NCBI RefSeq assembly: GCF_019145235.1
Contig: NZ_JAHSTV010000015.1
Location: forward strand, 1-64,000
Source: Pseudomonas farris
GTDB lineage: Bacteria > Pseudomonadota > Gammaproteobacteria > Pseudomonadales > Pseudomonadaceae
Direction of reading: 5' to 3'
DNA: 64,000 bases
Part shown: positions 44,082 through 53,126 of the stretch, piece after piece
How positions within the stretch are numbered: position 1 is the first letter of the stretch
Layout: the number at the start of each line of letters is the position of its first letter
Made by a program: the position numbers and the translations under genes
Notes under the pieces: model-generated
Told to the model about the DNA's origin: nothing
What the model saw: only the letters and a program-made list of their open reading frames with translations
Databases searched by the model: none

Positions 44082-44374
44082 TGCTGTGCTCCTGCCGCAG
44101 GCTTGCGGCACGACACACAGGTACTCAGCTAATCAAAGACGAGCGCACGTATGTCGAGCCGCAAATAAGCGATCGAGTCGGATGATTGTGTTTTGAAGTT
44201 TTAACGTTCGCTGTCCATCAACTAACACGTGACAGGCAGCGAACCGACTACTGGCTTCGTCCATAACTTAATTCCAATAAAGTTGTTTTTAACAGGCAAT
44301 AAGAAGTTATCGGATTTCGTTTTAAGAAAACCGTTCAGGAAGGACTTGAAAGCTCCTTAAAATCAAAAGTGCCT

Positions 44375-44668
44375 TCAGATCAACTGAAAGTGCGCGCCCA
44401 GGCCGAGCATCAGGCTCGCCTGCTGGAAAAGGTGCGCGATGCGCCGACTCGGTGGGTCCAGGCTTTCGTCGAAGCTCCAGCGTTGCTGAAGCCGGCCCGT
44501 CGTCGGGCAGACGCGCCAGTTGGCACGAGGTTGTGCCTTGGCGTGGGCAGAAGGGGCGGAAAACGGGGCGCTGGGCCGAGTCGTCAACAGACGCTCACGG
44601 CAAAGCTTGACCCGCATGGTCGATGCAAAGGCGCGTACGCCCGGCATTACAGTGGTTTTGAAGTTCAT
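44375..44668 (-). CDS. hypothetical basic protein, 97 aa
   Basis: 97 residues, Arg-rich, soluble (MNFKTTVMPGVRAFASTMRV, then RANWRVCPTTGRLQQRWSFD and an end HLFQQASLMLGLGAHFQLI). GAGG lies 7 bases before the ATG. The WRVCPTTGRLQQRWS stretch looks like real protein sequence rather than a shadow, and no better frame lies opposite, but I recognise no family. It is upstream of mgtA on the same strand with an AT-rich gap between. Confidence 0.45.
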   Translation of the reverse strand: MNFKTTVMPGVRAFASTMRVKLCRERLLTTRPSAPFSAPSAHAKAQPRANWRVCPTTGRLQQRWSFDESLDPPSRRIAHLFQQASLMLGLGAHFQLI

Positions 44669-45122
44669 AACATGCCTCTGGGCCGGACTGATTCCGGTGA
44701 GGCAAGTTACGGTGGAGCCTCAGGCTCTAGCGCAGCTCACCCGACCGAAAAGTCGAGTCCCGTCATTGTCTGGGTTATGTGCCAGATCCTGCATATCTGC
44801 AGTCATCCGACAGCGGCTAGATACTGTGTCCATTGAATTCTTTTGTGAGTTGATAAAAGGCCGTTGTTACCGGCCCGGGCAATTTACTGAGCGAGGCGGG
44901 TGAAGTCAATCGTAAAAGTTCACTTAATGGCCGGTTAAACGGGGTTCGGTTACTGAAGTATGCAGTGGTTCAGCTAATTGACAGTTAGTTGTCGTTTTGA
45001 TGACCGTTGGATGGAACGGACTGTATGTAACCCGTGACGGGATCTTCGTGGTCATGCTGGCGATAATCTCCAGCGTGGTCGATTATCGGGAGCGAGGGCT
45101 GGCTTGAATGTGTGGAGGGCAG
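44669..45122. other. intergenic stretch, nothing recognised
   Basis: About 450 bp with no supported gene on either strand. Open minus-strand frames starting here are shadows of the FAD oxidoreductase. It must contain the promoters of the 97-aa frame (leftward) and of the oxidoreductase (rightward). Confidence 0.5.
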
Positions 45123-46232
45123 GTGAGCGTCGATATCGAATGCGTGGTGGTCGGGGCCGGTGTGGTCGGGCTGGCGGTAGCCAGGGCGCTGGCTCGGGCC
45201 GGGCGAGAAGTGATTCTGGTCGAGGCGGGCGAGGGGATTGGCGTGGGCATCAGCTCGCGCAACTCGGAAGTGATCCACGCCGGTATCTATTACCCGAGCG
45301 GCAGTCTCAAGGCGCAATTGTGCGTGGAGGGCAGGCAACGGCTGTACGCTTTCTGCGATGAGCGCGGCGTCGATTACCGGCGTATCGGCAAGCTGATTGT
45401 GGCCACAGATGAACGTCAGCGCCATGCCTTGCAGGCATTGCTGGAGCAGGGCAGGCGCAACGGCGTCGATGATCTGCAATGGCTGAGTACCACGCAGGCG
45501 CGGGCGCTTGAACCGGCGTTGTCCTGCGTTGCCGCGCTCTGGTCGCCGTCCACCGGCATCGTCGATTCCCATGCCCTGATGTTGGCGCTTCAGGCAGACG
45601 CCGAAGCGTGCGGTACTTCGATAGCCTTTCACACGCCATTGGAATCGGCCCGTAGCACCGGGCACGGTTTCGAGCTGCACATGGGTGGGGCTCAGCCGAT
45701 GACGTTGAGCTGTCGTCAGTTGATCAACTGCGCCGGATTGTCCGCGCCTGAAGTGGCGAGCCGGATCGAAGGCTTGCCAGCGCAGCACGTTCCCAAGTCC
45801 TGGCTGTGCAAGGGCAGCTATTTCAGTTTCAGCGGTCCGGCGCCGTTCCGGCATCTGGTTTACCCGGCACCGGAAAACGCCGGGCTGGGCGTGCACATGA
45901 CCCTGGACCTGGGCGGTCAGGCGCGTTTCGGGCCGGATGTCGAATGGGTCGAGCACGTCGATTACCGCGTCGATCCCCGCCGTAGCGAAAGTTTCTATCA
46001 GGCGATCCGGCGCTACTGGCCGGCGTTGCCCGATGGCAGCTTGCAACCTGCCTACAGCGGCATTCGCCCGAAAATCAGCGGGCCGACCGAACCGGCCAGC
46101 GACTTCGTCATCAGCGGCCCGGATGTGCATGGTGTGCCGGGGTTGGTCAACCTGTTCGGCATCGAATCGCCGGGGCTGACCAGTTGCCTGGCGCTGGCCG
46201 AACGGGTGGAGCAGCGTCTGATCTTGATTTAA
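45123..46232 (+). CDS. FAD-dependent oxidoreductase, L-2-hydroxyglutarate dehydrogenase-like
   Basis: 369 residues from GTG 45123 (GGAGGG just upstream; ATG 45108 is an alternative). Dinucleotide motif VVVGAGVVGLAVARALARAG, then SSRNSEVIHAGIYYPSGSLK and GIVDSHALMLALQADAE, which are hallmark stretches of the LhgO/YgaF branch of the DAO family, and C-terminal SGIRPKISGP and NLFGIESPGLTSCLALAE. It probably oxidises an L-2-hydroxy acid with FAD and passes electrons to quinone. Single gene. Confidence 0.86.
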   Translation: MSVDIECVVVGAGVVGLAVARALARAGREVILVEAGEGIGVGISSRNSEVIHAGIYYPSGSLKAQLCVEGRQRLYAFCDERGVDYRRIGKLIVATDERQRHALQALLEQGRRNGVDDLQWLSTTQARALEPALSCVAALWSPSTGIVDSHALMLALQADAEACGTSIAFHTPLESARSTGHGFELHMGGAQPMTLSCRQLINCAGLSAPEVASRIEGLPAQHVPKSWLCKGSYFSFSGPAPFRHLVYPAPENAGLGVHMTLDLGGQARFGPDVEWVEHVDYRVDPRRSESFYQAIRRYWPALPDGSLQPAYSGIRPKISGPTEPASDFVISGPDVHGVPGLVNLFGIESPGLTSCLALAERVEQRLILI

Positions 46233-46267
46233 TTCGCAACGAAATCCTGTGTTCGCTAGAGATTTAA

Positions 46268-46357
46268 TGTGGGAGCGGGCTTGCTCGCGAAGGCGGACTG
46301 CCAGTCGATAATGATGTTGCCTGACACACCGCTTTCGCGAGCAAGCCCGCTCCCACA
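46268..46357. repeat. REPIN (inverted REP pair)
   Basis: Canonical arms with spacer GACTGCCAGTCGATAATGAT. Follows the FAD oxidoreductase. Confidence 0.9.
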
Positions 46358-46474
46358 TTGCGCCAGTTGCTACACAGGTCGCGTTGCGCGAAGGTGCCGG
46401 TTATCAGTGTCTGCGATGCCGTTCACCGCGAGGGCTATTCTTGGCAATGCGCCCATCGATATGGGAGACCTCTG

Positions 46475-46981
46475 ATGATCAACGTACGCACTGCCCGCAT
46501 GCTCGCCGATTACAGGCGATGGGCCGATCAGCGACTCTTCGACAGCCTCATGGCGCTGCCACCGGAAGAGCTCAACCGCAAACGGGTGTCGGTGTTCAAC
46601 AACATCATCGGCACCTTGAACCACATCTACGTGGTGGACTGCATCTGGCAAGCCCATCTGGAGGGCCGAGGGCACGACTTCAAAACCTCCCATGACCTGC
46701 TCCACACCGAACTCCCCGAGCTGCGAATGGCGCAACAGGAGATCGATCAATGGTTCTGTGGATGGACCTCGGCCCAGACCGACGATTCGCTGGATAAACC
46801 TATCGAATTCACCTCCGTCTCAGAGGAAAGCGGGGTCATGAGTGCCGGCGCGATGCTGTTACATGTGGTCAACCATGCCAGTTATCACCGAGGCTGGGTG
46901 GTCCAGATGTACGTCGAGATTCCGGCCCTGCCGCCGATCACTGATCTGCCGGTGTTTCTGCGCGAGGTTCCGGGGTACTGA
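46475..46981 (+). CDS. DinB family protein
   Basis: 168 residues, four-helix bundle of the DinB/YfiT-like class. Metal-site His residues lie in IIGTLNHIYVVDCIW and VVNHASYHRGWVVQMY (HxxxH), and the N-terminus RMLADYRRWADQRLFDSLMA is typical. Members are thiol-dependent or metal-dependent transferases; the substrate is unknown. GGGAG lies about 7 bases before ATG 46475; the frame upstream passes through REP sequence and is excluded. Confidence 0.86.
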   Translation: MINVRTARMLADYRRWADQRLFDSLMALPPEELNRKRVSVFNNIIGTLNHIYVVDCIWQAHLEGRGHDFKTSHDLLHTELPELRMAQQEIDQWFCGWTSAQTDDSLDKPIEFTSVSEESGVMSAGAMLLHVVNHASYHRGWVVQMYVEIPALPPITDLPVFLREVPGY

Positions 46982-47009
46982 ATCGAGTTCCCGGCCCAAG
47001 CAAATCTAA

Positions 47010-47099
47010 TGTGGGAGCGGGCTTGCTCGCGAATGCGGACTGCCAGTCGACAGTGATGTTGTCTGACACACCGCCTTCGCGAGCGAGCCCGCTCCCACA
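47010..47099. repeat. REPIN (inverted REP pair)
   Basis: Canonical left arm, right arm with one change (GCGAGCGAGCCCGCTCCCAC). Lies between convergent DinB and kinase genes. Its spacer is nearly the same as in the copy 740 bases upstream (46268-46357), so the two are close relatives. Confidence 0.9.
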
Positions 47100-47127
47100 C
47101 TGGAGCTTCTTTGTGATGGAGATAGTG

Positions 47128-48522
47128 TCAGGCCTGGGGAATCAGACTCTGCCGGCAATCAAGCACCAACAGCGCACCACCCAGTTCGCTGTTGCCCACT
47201 TCCAGCGTAAACCCATGCAGGCTGACAATCGCCGCGACGATCGACAGGCCCAGCCCGAATCCGCTTTGCGGGTTTCCGCCCTCGGCGCGATAGAAGCGCT
47301 GGAACACCGCTTCACGTTCGGCCAGCGCAATGCCGGGGCCGGAGTCGAGTACTTCGATTCGCGTATGCCCAGCGTCATTCAACCCACGTAAAATCACCTT
47401 GCCACCCGGCGGTGTGAATTTGATCGAGTTGCTCAGCAAATTCGCCACGGCTTCGAACAGCAGCGCCCGGTCGCCGTTGAGCCGGGGCAGGGACTCGGGC
47501 AGTTGCAGTTCAAAAGTCAGTTCGCCTTCTTCCGCCAGCGGCAGATAAAAGTCATGCAACTCTTGCAGCAACGGCACCGGGTCCAGTTGCACGAAACCCG
47601 AACGGCGCTGGCGATCCTCCAGCTCGGAAATCCGCAACAAGCCACGAAAACGCGCCATCAAGGTATCCGCCTCGCCGAGCACCGAATCCAGTTGCACGGC
47701 CAGCGTCGAACCGTCATCGGCCTGCTGCTGAATCCGGTACAGCTGCGCCCGCAAGCGCGTCAGCGGTGTGCGCAGGTCATGGGCGATGTTGTCGCACACG
47801 CCCTTGACCTCGTTCATCAAGCGCTCAATGCGTTCGAGCATGGCGTTGACGATGGCGGCGAGCATGTCCAGCTCGTCACGGCGGTTGGACAGCGGCAGGC
47901 GCCGGGTCAGGTCGCCGGCGACGATGGCTTCGGCGCTGGCCTGGATCGCCCGGATCCGCCGCAGCGGTCGCCGTCTCAATAAGTGCCAGCCGGCGATGCC
48001 GGGCAGAATGGTCAGCGACACCCCCCACAGCAGCGCGTGCAGGATGATTCGGGTCACGGCAAACAGAGAACCGTTGTCCCGCACCAGCACCAGCCAGCGC
48101 CCGTCCAGGGTCCGGGTCGCCGTGGCATCGCAGCTGTCGGCGGGCAGGGTCGGGTCGTCGGCGTCGACGCAGTCGCTGAGGATGTGAATCTTGCCGTCCA
48201 GCGGCAGGCCTTGAGGGATCTGGCGCAAAGGGCCGATGAGGTAGCGCTGCTGGTCATCGAACAAACCATAGGCATCGATGCCGCGAATGTCGAAGGTCAC
48301 ACTGGCCGCGAGGGCGTCCTCCAGTTGCTCGCCCTGGAAGCGGGAAAACAGATGCTGGCGTTGCATCAACGAATGCTTGGCCAAGGTGTCCAGGTAACTG
48401 GATACCTCGTAGTACATGACCCCCATGAGAATCCCGCTCCAGGCCACGAACAGCGAACTGTAGAGCGCCAGCAAGCGGCTGCTGGAGGAGCGCCAGCCTT
48501 TAGAGGGGTTCAGCAATGACAT
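47128..48522 (-). CDS. sensor histidine kinase
   Basis: 464 residues. Membrane helix at about 17-39, periplasmic sensor domain of about 115 residues with two Cys (118 and 131) that could form a disulfide, second helix at about 155-177, HAMP at about 185-240, H-box NIAHDLRTPLTRLR with His248, then ATPase boxes AVANLLSNSIKFTP (N), VLDSGPGI (G1) and GFGLGLSI (G2). It phosphorylates the response regulator whose gene overlaps its start by 23 bases. The signal is unknown; OmpR-type heavy-metal or envelope systems look similar. Confidence 0.92.
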   Translation of the reverse strand: MSLLNPSKGWRSSSSRLLALYSSLFVAWSGILMGVMYYEVSSYLDTLAKHSLMQRQHLFSRFQGEQLEDALAASVTFDIRGIDAYGLFDDQQRYLIGPLRQIPQGLPLDGKIHILSDCVDADDPTLPADSCDATATRTLDGRWLVLVRDNGSLFAVTRIILHALLWGVSLTILPGIAGWHLLRRRPLRRIRAIQASAEAIVAGDLTRRLPLSNRRDELDMLAAIVNAMLERIERLMNEVKGVCDNIAHDLRTPLTRLRAQLYRIQQQADDGSTLAVQLDSVLGEADTLMARFRGLLRISELEDRQRRSGFVQLDPVPLLQELHDFYLPLAEEGELTFELQLPESLPRLNGDRALLFEAVANLLSNSIKFTPPGGKVILRGLNDAGHTRIEVLDSGPGIALAEREAVFQRFYRAEGGNPQSGFGLGLSIVAAIVSLHGFTLEVGNSELGGALLVLDCRQSLIPQA

Positions 48523-49183
48523 AACCCGAGCCTCGCACCGTCCGAATCAGTGGGACTTTGCCTGGCGGATCGATCTTTTTGCGCAGACGACCGATGTGCA
48601 CGTCGATCAGGTTGGTACCGGGGTCGAAGTGATAACCCCAGACCTCTTCGAAAATCATCATCCGCGACAGAATTTGCCCGGTGTTGCGCATCAGGAATTC
48701 CAGCAACTTGTACTCGGTCGGCAACAGCGTCAGCAACTGGCTGTCGCGGCTGGCCTCGTGGCTGATCAGGTTCAGCTCCAGATCGGCCACGCGCAACGTG
48801 GTGGCCTGGGCGGTCACGGTGTTCTGCCGGCGCAGCAAGACTTCGACCCGGGCGGCCATTTCATCGGTGGCGAATGGTTTGGTCAGGTAATCGTCGCCGC
48901 CGGCGCGTAGACCGCGCACCCGTTCATCGACGTCGGAGAGGGCGCTGATCATCAGGATCGGCGTGGCCACGCCCATGGTGCGCAGGGTGGTGACAATCGC
49001 CAGACCATCGAGCTCCGGCAGCATGCGGTCGAGGGTGATCAGGTCGTAGTCGCCACTGACCGCACGCTCCAGGCCTTCACGGCCATTGTCGACCCAATCC
49101 ACGTCGAGGCCGTGGCTACTCAGTTCGGCGACGATTTCCCGGGCGGTCACAGCGTCGTCTTCGATGGTCAAGATGCGGGTCAT
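48500..49183 (-). CDS. OmpR-family response regulator
   Basis: 227 residues. Receiver domain 1-115 with ILTIEDDAVTAREI, phospho-acceptor Asp52 in LITLDRMLPELDG, and Lys in YLTKPFATDEM; winged-helix DNA-binding domain from about 130 (LTLLPTEYKLLEFLMRNTGQ, LIDVHIGRLRKKID, IRTVRGSGYVI). It begins the operon with the kinase. ATG 49183 starts the receiver; the upstream extension lacks a good ribosome binding site. It may control the membrane-protein genes that start divergently 270 bp away (inference). Confidence 0.93.
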   Translation of the reverse strand: MTRILTIEDDAVTAREIVAELSSHGLDVDWVDNGREGLERAVSGDYDLITLDRMLPELDGLAIVTTLRTMGVATPILMISALSDVDERVRGLRAGGDDYLTKPFATDEMAARVEVLLRRQNTVTAQATTLRVADLELNLISHEASRDSQLLTLLPTEYKLLEFLMRNTGQILSRMMIFEEVWGYHFDPGTNLIDVHIGRLRKKIDPPGKVPLIRTVRGSGYVIAEPL

Positions 49184-49454
49184 AAGGGCTTGCCTGGTTA
49201 GGTGTTCAAGACGTTGCACGGCATTTTGCCAAGAAATGATCGATGGTTTTCTAAATAAAATTTCATGCAGGCCTCGTTTTGATCAATGCATAAAACCCGC
49301 CGATATGGCCGGCTCCTTGCAAACTGCATGACCCTGAGAAGTTCATTGTTTTCAACGCATTGAAATAGAACGATTTATCCAAGTGGCGCGACTGGCACGT
49401 TGACTGCAATTGCTCGTTTGACGAGTTGTAACACCTGCCTGGAGCACTACAACA

Positions 49455-50405
49455 ATGAACAGATCCTCTGATGGTTTTTATCCTGTCGCAGATGAGTTCA
49501 GCACGCTCTCGGGCGTGTCCTGGGCCGCTATCTTTGCCGGGGCCGCGGCGGCTGCGGCGTTATCGCTGATCCTCGTGCTGCTTGGTTTTGGTCTGGGTTT
49601 TTCGGCGGTTTCGCCGTGGGCCCATGAAGGCGTCAGCGCCAAAAGCCTGGGTATCTCGACGATTGTCTGGCTGGCCTTTACCCAGATCGTGGCTTCCGGG
49701 CTCGGCGGCTACATCGCCGGTCGCTTGCGGGTGAGGTGGGCCTACGTGCACGGCGATGAGGTTTACTTCCGTGACACGGCCCATGGCTTTCTGGCCTGGT
49801 GTATCGCGACGCTGGTGACCGCAACCCTGGTGGTTGGTTCGGTCAGCAACATCGTCAGCGGTGGCGTGCAGGCCGGGGCAACGGTCGCCGGCGGTGCCGC
49901 CAGCGCCATGACCCAGGCTGCCGGCAGCGCGGTCGGCAATACCGACAGTGACCCGTACGGTTACTTCATCGACAGCCTGTTTCGCGATGATCGGCCCGTC
50001 GCCGTCAGCGAAGACGCCGTCAATGGCACCGTTACCCGGATCTTCGCGCGCAGCCTGCGTAACGACGGTCAATTGGCGCCCGAGGATCGGGCTTACCTGG
50101 CGCAATTGGTCGCGCAGCGGACCAACCTGACTCAAGCGGACGCCGAACGCCGTGTCGATGAAGTCTATGCCCGCACCCAAAAAGCCGTCGCCGACGCCAA
50201 ACTGGCGGCGCAACAAGCGGCCGACACCGCAGCCAAAGTCGCAGCCTTGACCGCGTTGTGGATGTTCGTCGCGTTGCTGGCCGGTGCATTTTTTGCCAGC
50301 CTCGCCGCGATCTTCGGCGGTCGTCGTCGGGATGCCGTGGAGTACCTGGAAACCGATGCCTACGTGACCACCACCACAACCACGACACTGCCACCTATTC
50401 GCTAA
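49455..50405 (+). CDS. membrane protein of unknown function, 316 aa
   Basis: Helices at about 20-50, 67-87, 108-135 and 265-290. Between 150 and 260 is a soluble part with a charged helical stretch (AERRVDEVYARTQKAVADAK) that may form a coiled coil, and the C-terminus is a Thr-rich tail TTTTTTTLPPIR. The Gly/Ala-rich first helix (AAIFAGAAAAAALSLILVLL) resembles YrzE/PhnA-like inner-membrane proteins, but I do not recognise the family. GGAG lies about 10 bases upstream. Followed 15 bases later by a 23-aa protein. Confidence 0.75.
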   Translation: MNRSSDGFYPVADEFSTLSGVSWAAIFAGAAAAAALSLILVLLGFGLGFSAVSPWAHEGVSAKSLGISTIVWLAFTQIVASGLGGYIAGRLRVRWAYVHGDEVYFRDTAHGFLAWCIATLVTATLVVGSVSNIVSGGVQAGATVAGGAASAMTQAAGSAVGNTDSDPYGYFIDSLFRDDRPVAVSEDAVNGTVTRIFARSLRNDGQLAPEDRAYLAQLVAQRTNLTQADAERRVDEVYARTQKAVADAKLAAQQAADTAAKVAALTALWMFVALLAGAFFASLAAIFGGRRRDAVEYLETDAYVTTTTTTTLPPIR

Positions 50406-50420
50406 CCCAGGAGAACTATC

Positions 50421-50492
50421 ATGCGCTCTATATTGCTGTTCTTTCTCGGCGTACCGATCCCGATCATCATTCTGATTGCCTTGCTCACGTGA
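50421..50492 (+). CDS. 23-aa small membrane protein
   Basis: MRSILLFFLGVPIPIIILIA ending LLT: one short hydrophobic helix. AGGAG lies 7 bases before the ATG and the gene is followed by a terminator, so it is the end of a two-gene transcript with the 316-aa membrane protein. I recall near-identical short proteins in other proteobacteria next to membrane or stress genes, but no function. Confidence 0.7.
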   Translation: MRSILLFFLGVPIPIIILIALLT

Positions 50493-50512
50493 CCCCTTTG
50501 AGGCATTTGCCT

Positions 50513-50552
50513 GCGCCGCTTCTATCCAAGGTAGAAGCGGCGTTTTGCTTTT
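50513..50552 (+). terminator. rho-independent terminator
   Basis: GCCGCTTCT and AGAAGCGGC pair around a 9-base loop, followed by GTTTTGCTTTT. It ends the 316-aa/23-aa transcript. Confidence 0.8.
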
Positions 50553-50580
50553 CGGGTGCCTAAGCAGCGAGAATCGCCTC

Positions 50581-50604
50581 AGTGGGAGCACAACCGCTCC
50601 CACT
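50581..50604. repeat. 9-bp-arm hairpin with T tract
   Basis: AGTGGGAGC and GCTCCCACT around ACAACC, followed by TTTTGATTTT. It could be a second terminator or a minimal inverted REP, as GTGGGAGC is the outer part of the REP arm. Confidence 0.55.
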
Positions 50605-50637
50605 TTTGATTTTGTGTTGCCTGACAGGAGAAATACC

Positions 50638-51177
50638 TTGGACAAAAAGGAAAGCAAACGGCAACTGGTGGCGATGCTCGAAAGCGGGCGTTCGAAGACC
50701 GAAATTTTCAAGACGCTGTCCGGCGGGGAGGTCAAGGATCGCGTGTTGGCGTACTGGATCGGTGCCTATGCGGACCCTGCACTCTGTCAGCGGCACTCCG
50801 GCAAGATTAAGACTTTACTTGTCCTGACGATTGCTCAAGCGTTGCTCGGTGCAGTCTTCGGTTACTTCCTGGGCTCGATGATCGGGCCAGGTGCCGCCGT
50901 GTTTTTTACGCTGTTTGCCGCAGGGGTGCCGCTGTTGTTCGCCTGGGGTTTTTATAAGAACGTTGCGCAGGCCTACACCATTTACGTGATCCTGTCCCTG
51001 AGCCAGTTTCCGCGAATGTTCCAGGGGTTTGAGGAAGATCCGCTGCTGACGCTCGTCGGTGCCGGGATCACCTTGGGCATGGTGTTTTTTGTCGCTTACC
51101 TCAAGACGCTGTTGTTCCCGGACCTGGGATTCCTCGGCTCGAAGAAGGTCAAAGGGCACTACGTGTTTTCCAGCTGA
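50638..51177 (+). CDS. membrane protein of unknown function, TTG start
   Basis: 179 residues from TTG 50638, chosen for AGGAG 7 bases upstream and because earlier starts run through the hairpins. The N-terminus DKKESKRQLVAMLESGRSKT is a soluble helical part with a short motif LSGGEVKDRVLAYWIGAYAD; membrane helices follow at about 62-84, 87-105, 112-130 and 143-162. I recognise no family. It lies downstream of the terminator after the 23-aa gene. Confidence 0.7.
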   Translation: MDKKESKRQLVAMLESGRSKTEIFKTLSGGEVKDRVLAYWIGAYADPALCQRHSGKIKTLLVLTIAQALLGAVFGYFLGSMIGPGAAVFFTLFAAGVPLLFAWGFYKNVAQAYTIYVILSLSQFPRMFQGFEEDPLLTLVGAGITLGMVFFVAYLKTLLFPDLGFLGSKKVKGHYVFSS

Positions 51178-51220
51178 AGATCGGTGCCGAACGTGGCAGA
51201 AATGGAATGCTTGAGGACGC

Positions 51221-51260
51221 CTTCGCGGGCAAGTCGGATCGCCGCACCGCTCGCTACAGG
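51221..51260. repeat. partial REP, long variant arm
   Basis: CTTCGCGGGCAAGTCGGATC then GCCGCACCGC: the variant arm also seen in the hybrid REPINs at 55223 and 59489, here without a partner. Confidence 0.6.
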
Positions 51261-51285
51261 TCATGCGCCGATCATGTGGGCGCTG

Positions 51286-51320
51286 ACGATCGTTCCCACG
51301 CAGAGCGTGGGAACGATCGT
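51286..51320. repeat. inverted repeat, CGTTCCCACGC type
   Basis: CGATCGTTCCCACG and CGTGGGAACGATCG flank CAGAG. It lies just before the GST stop codon side and could end transcripts from both sides; it resembles another short REP of Pseudomonas. Confidence 0.65.
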
Positions 51321-51326
51321 TGTGGC

Positions 51327-51938
51327 TCAGTTAATCGGCGTACCGACAAACACCTCAAGCCCCTCGGCATACTCTGTGAACGCGCTGATCCGCGGAAACT
51401 GCGCGGCCTGCACCTGATCCGGTACCACCAGGTTGGTAAAGCTCCAGGCCACCGCCAGGGTAATCCCGTCTTGCGCAATCGAACCGTCGGTCTTCAGCGG
51501 CTGTTTTTCCAACTCCCGCTCCAGCGCCGAATACGCCGCGGCCAATTGCCCTTCGACCCGGTCCACCCAGGGCGCGTATTGAATCTCCGCTGGCCGCAGG
51601 TTGCGTTCGTAGTAAAGCTGCACCGATTTTTCGCACGCTGCCAACGCCAGGCCGATCAGCCGTAGCGAGCGCAAGCGTTGATCCGGATCGTTGGGTATCA
51701 GGCTTTTACCCGGCGCGGCCAGAACCTCCAGGTAGTCGATGATCAGCGTCGAATCCATCAACACCTCGCCATCATCCAGCACCAGTGTCGGGGCCTTCAC
51801 CACCGGGTTGATTTGCTGGAATTGCTCGAAGTTTCTGAACACCGAAACCGACTCGTGCTCCAGCGGTATGCCCAGGCATTTGGCGGAAATGGCGACGCGT
51901 CGCACGTAGGGCGAATCCAGCATGCCGATCAGTTTCAT
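51327..51938 (-). CDS. glutathione S-transferase family protein
   Basis: 203 residues. Thioredoxin-like N-terminal domain (MKLIGMLDSPYVRRVAISAK, NPVVKAPTLVLDDGEVLMDS with the cis-Pro and the glutathione-binding DS) and all-helical C-terminal domain. The SPYVRRV motif places Ser as likely catalytic residue. It conjugates or reduces with glutathione; substrate unknown. AAGGAG lies 8 bases before the ATG. Single gene. Confidence 0.9.
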   Translation of the reverse strand: MKLIGMLDSPYVRRVAISAKCLGIPLEHESVSVFRNFEQFQQINPVVKAPTLVLDDGEVLMDSTLIIDYLEVLAAPGKSLIPNDPDQRLRSLRLIGLALAACEKSVQLYYERNLRPAEIQYAPWVDRVEGQLAAAYSALERELEKQPLKTDGSIAQDGITLAVAWSFTNLVVPDQVQAAQFPRISAFTEYAEGLEVFVGTPIN

Positions 51939-52034
51939 TGAGCCTCTCCTTCAGACGGTCCTTGGGGGAGGGACAACCTTAGCTGAGGTTCAGCGACCTG
52001 CAAACGGCCTCGCGCTAATCCTCAAAGGCTATCG

Positions 52035-52955
52035 CTAATCCTCAAAGCCTACCTGCTCATGAATCTCATCAACCTTCAATTCCAGTCGATAAGCCACGGC
52101 GATAAACAGCGCCTGGCACAGGCACAAGGTCGCACTCAACGAGCGGAAGGCAAACGAACTGCCTTCGTTGACCAACAGCACGGTGTTGGCGCGCTTGGCC
52201 AAAGGGGAAAGATTGCTGTCGGTGATGATCAGGGTTTTCGCCTGATTGTGCTGGGCAATACGCAGGCAGTGCTGGGTTTCCTTGCCGTAGGGCGTGAAGC
52301 TGATGGCGATCACCAGGTCATTGGCGCGCACGCTGCGCATCTGCTCGCGGTAACTGCCGCCGAGGCCCGACACCAGGTGGATGCGCTTATTGGTGTGTTG
52401 CAGGTTGTAGACCAGGTAATCAGCCACCGCGAACGAGCGGCGCACCCCCACCACGTAGATGTTATCGGCATTCACCACCAGGTCCACGGCTTTGTCGAAG
52501 GCCTGGTCATCGAGTTCCAGCCCCAGCCGTTCAATGCCAGACAGGGTGGCGTTGATGCATTCGCGCGCCAGATCGCCGCCACTGGCCTTCTGGGACTTGT
52601 TGGCGATCATGCTGCGGATGCGTTGCTGGTAGTTCTGCACCGGCGTGGTTTTGTGGGTGTAGGCCTCGCGGAACAGCGCCTGCATTTCGCTGAAACCACT
52701 GAAGCCGAAACGCTGGGAAAACCGCACGATGGCCGACGGGTGCACTTCGCATTCACGGGCGATGTCGCTGATGCGGTCGACCATGATCCGGTCGCTCTGC
52801 TGGCTCATGTAGCTGGCGATGCGTTTGAGCTGGCGCGGCAGGCTTTCATATTCATCGGTGATCAGCTGCAACAAACGCTCGGCATTGATCGGAGGGCTGG
52901 CGAGATCGCTATCGGGCGTGCTCTCGGTCGTAGCCGGCTGATCGGTGCGGGACAT
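52035..52955 (-). CDS. iolR: MurR/RpiR family regulator, probable inositol regulator
   Basis: 306 residues. N-terminal helix-turn-helix of the RpiR type at about 30-105 (MVDRISDIARECEVHPSAIV, RFSQRFGFSGFSEMQALFRE) and a C-terminal SIS sugar-phosphate domain (VDLVVNADNIYVVGVRRSFA, IAISFTPYGKETQHCLRIAQ). It is divergent from iolC with 310 bp between, so it probably represses the inositol genes and is released by an intermediate. AAGGA precedes the ATG. The gene symbol is by context. Confidence 0.82.
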   Translation of the reverse strand: MSRTDQPATTESTPDSDLASPPINAERLLQLITDEYESLPRQLKRIASYMSQQSDRIMVDRISDIARECEVHPSAIVRFSQRFGFSGFSEMQALFREAYTHKTTPVQNYQQRIRSMIANKSQKASGGDLARECINATLSGIERLGLELDDQAFDKAVDLVVNADNIYVVGVRRSFAVADYLVYNLQHTNKRIHLVSGLGGSYREQMRSVRANDLVIAISFTPYGKETQHCLRIAQHNQAKTLIITDSNLSPLAKRANTVLLVNEGSSFAFRSLSATLCLCQALFIAVAYRLELKVDEIHEQVGFED

Positions 52956-53126
52956 AAGGAATCCTTCTGGCTTGTGCTTATAGAGATGACAGGCAGGTCA
53001 TCCCCTGACAATAGGTTGGCTGTGCGCAGTCTACAGGGTAGGCCGGAATAAAATCTTGAGCTTGCGGCCGTCATCGGGTCTGCTGAAACGATGCACCGTG
53101 TCTGGAGCGCTTGTGTAGAAGTTTAT

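Noticed and set aside
44082..44374. Possible Mg-sensing leader or riboswitch before mgtA
   Set aside because: No conserved leader peptide or riboswitch pattern could be recognised by eye.
44985..46358. A 457-codon minus-strand frame opposite the FAD oxidoreductase
   Set aside because: It begins inside a REPIN and mirrors a gene with intact FAD motifs; no protein-family feature seen.
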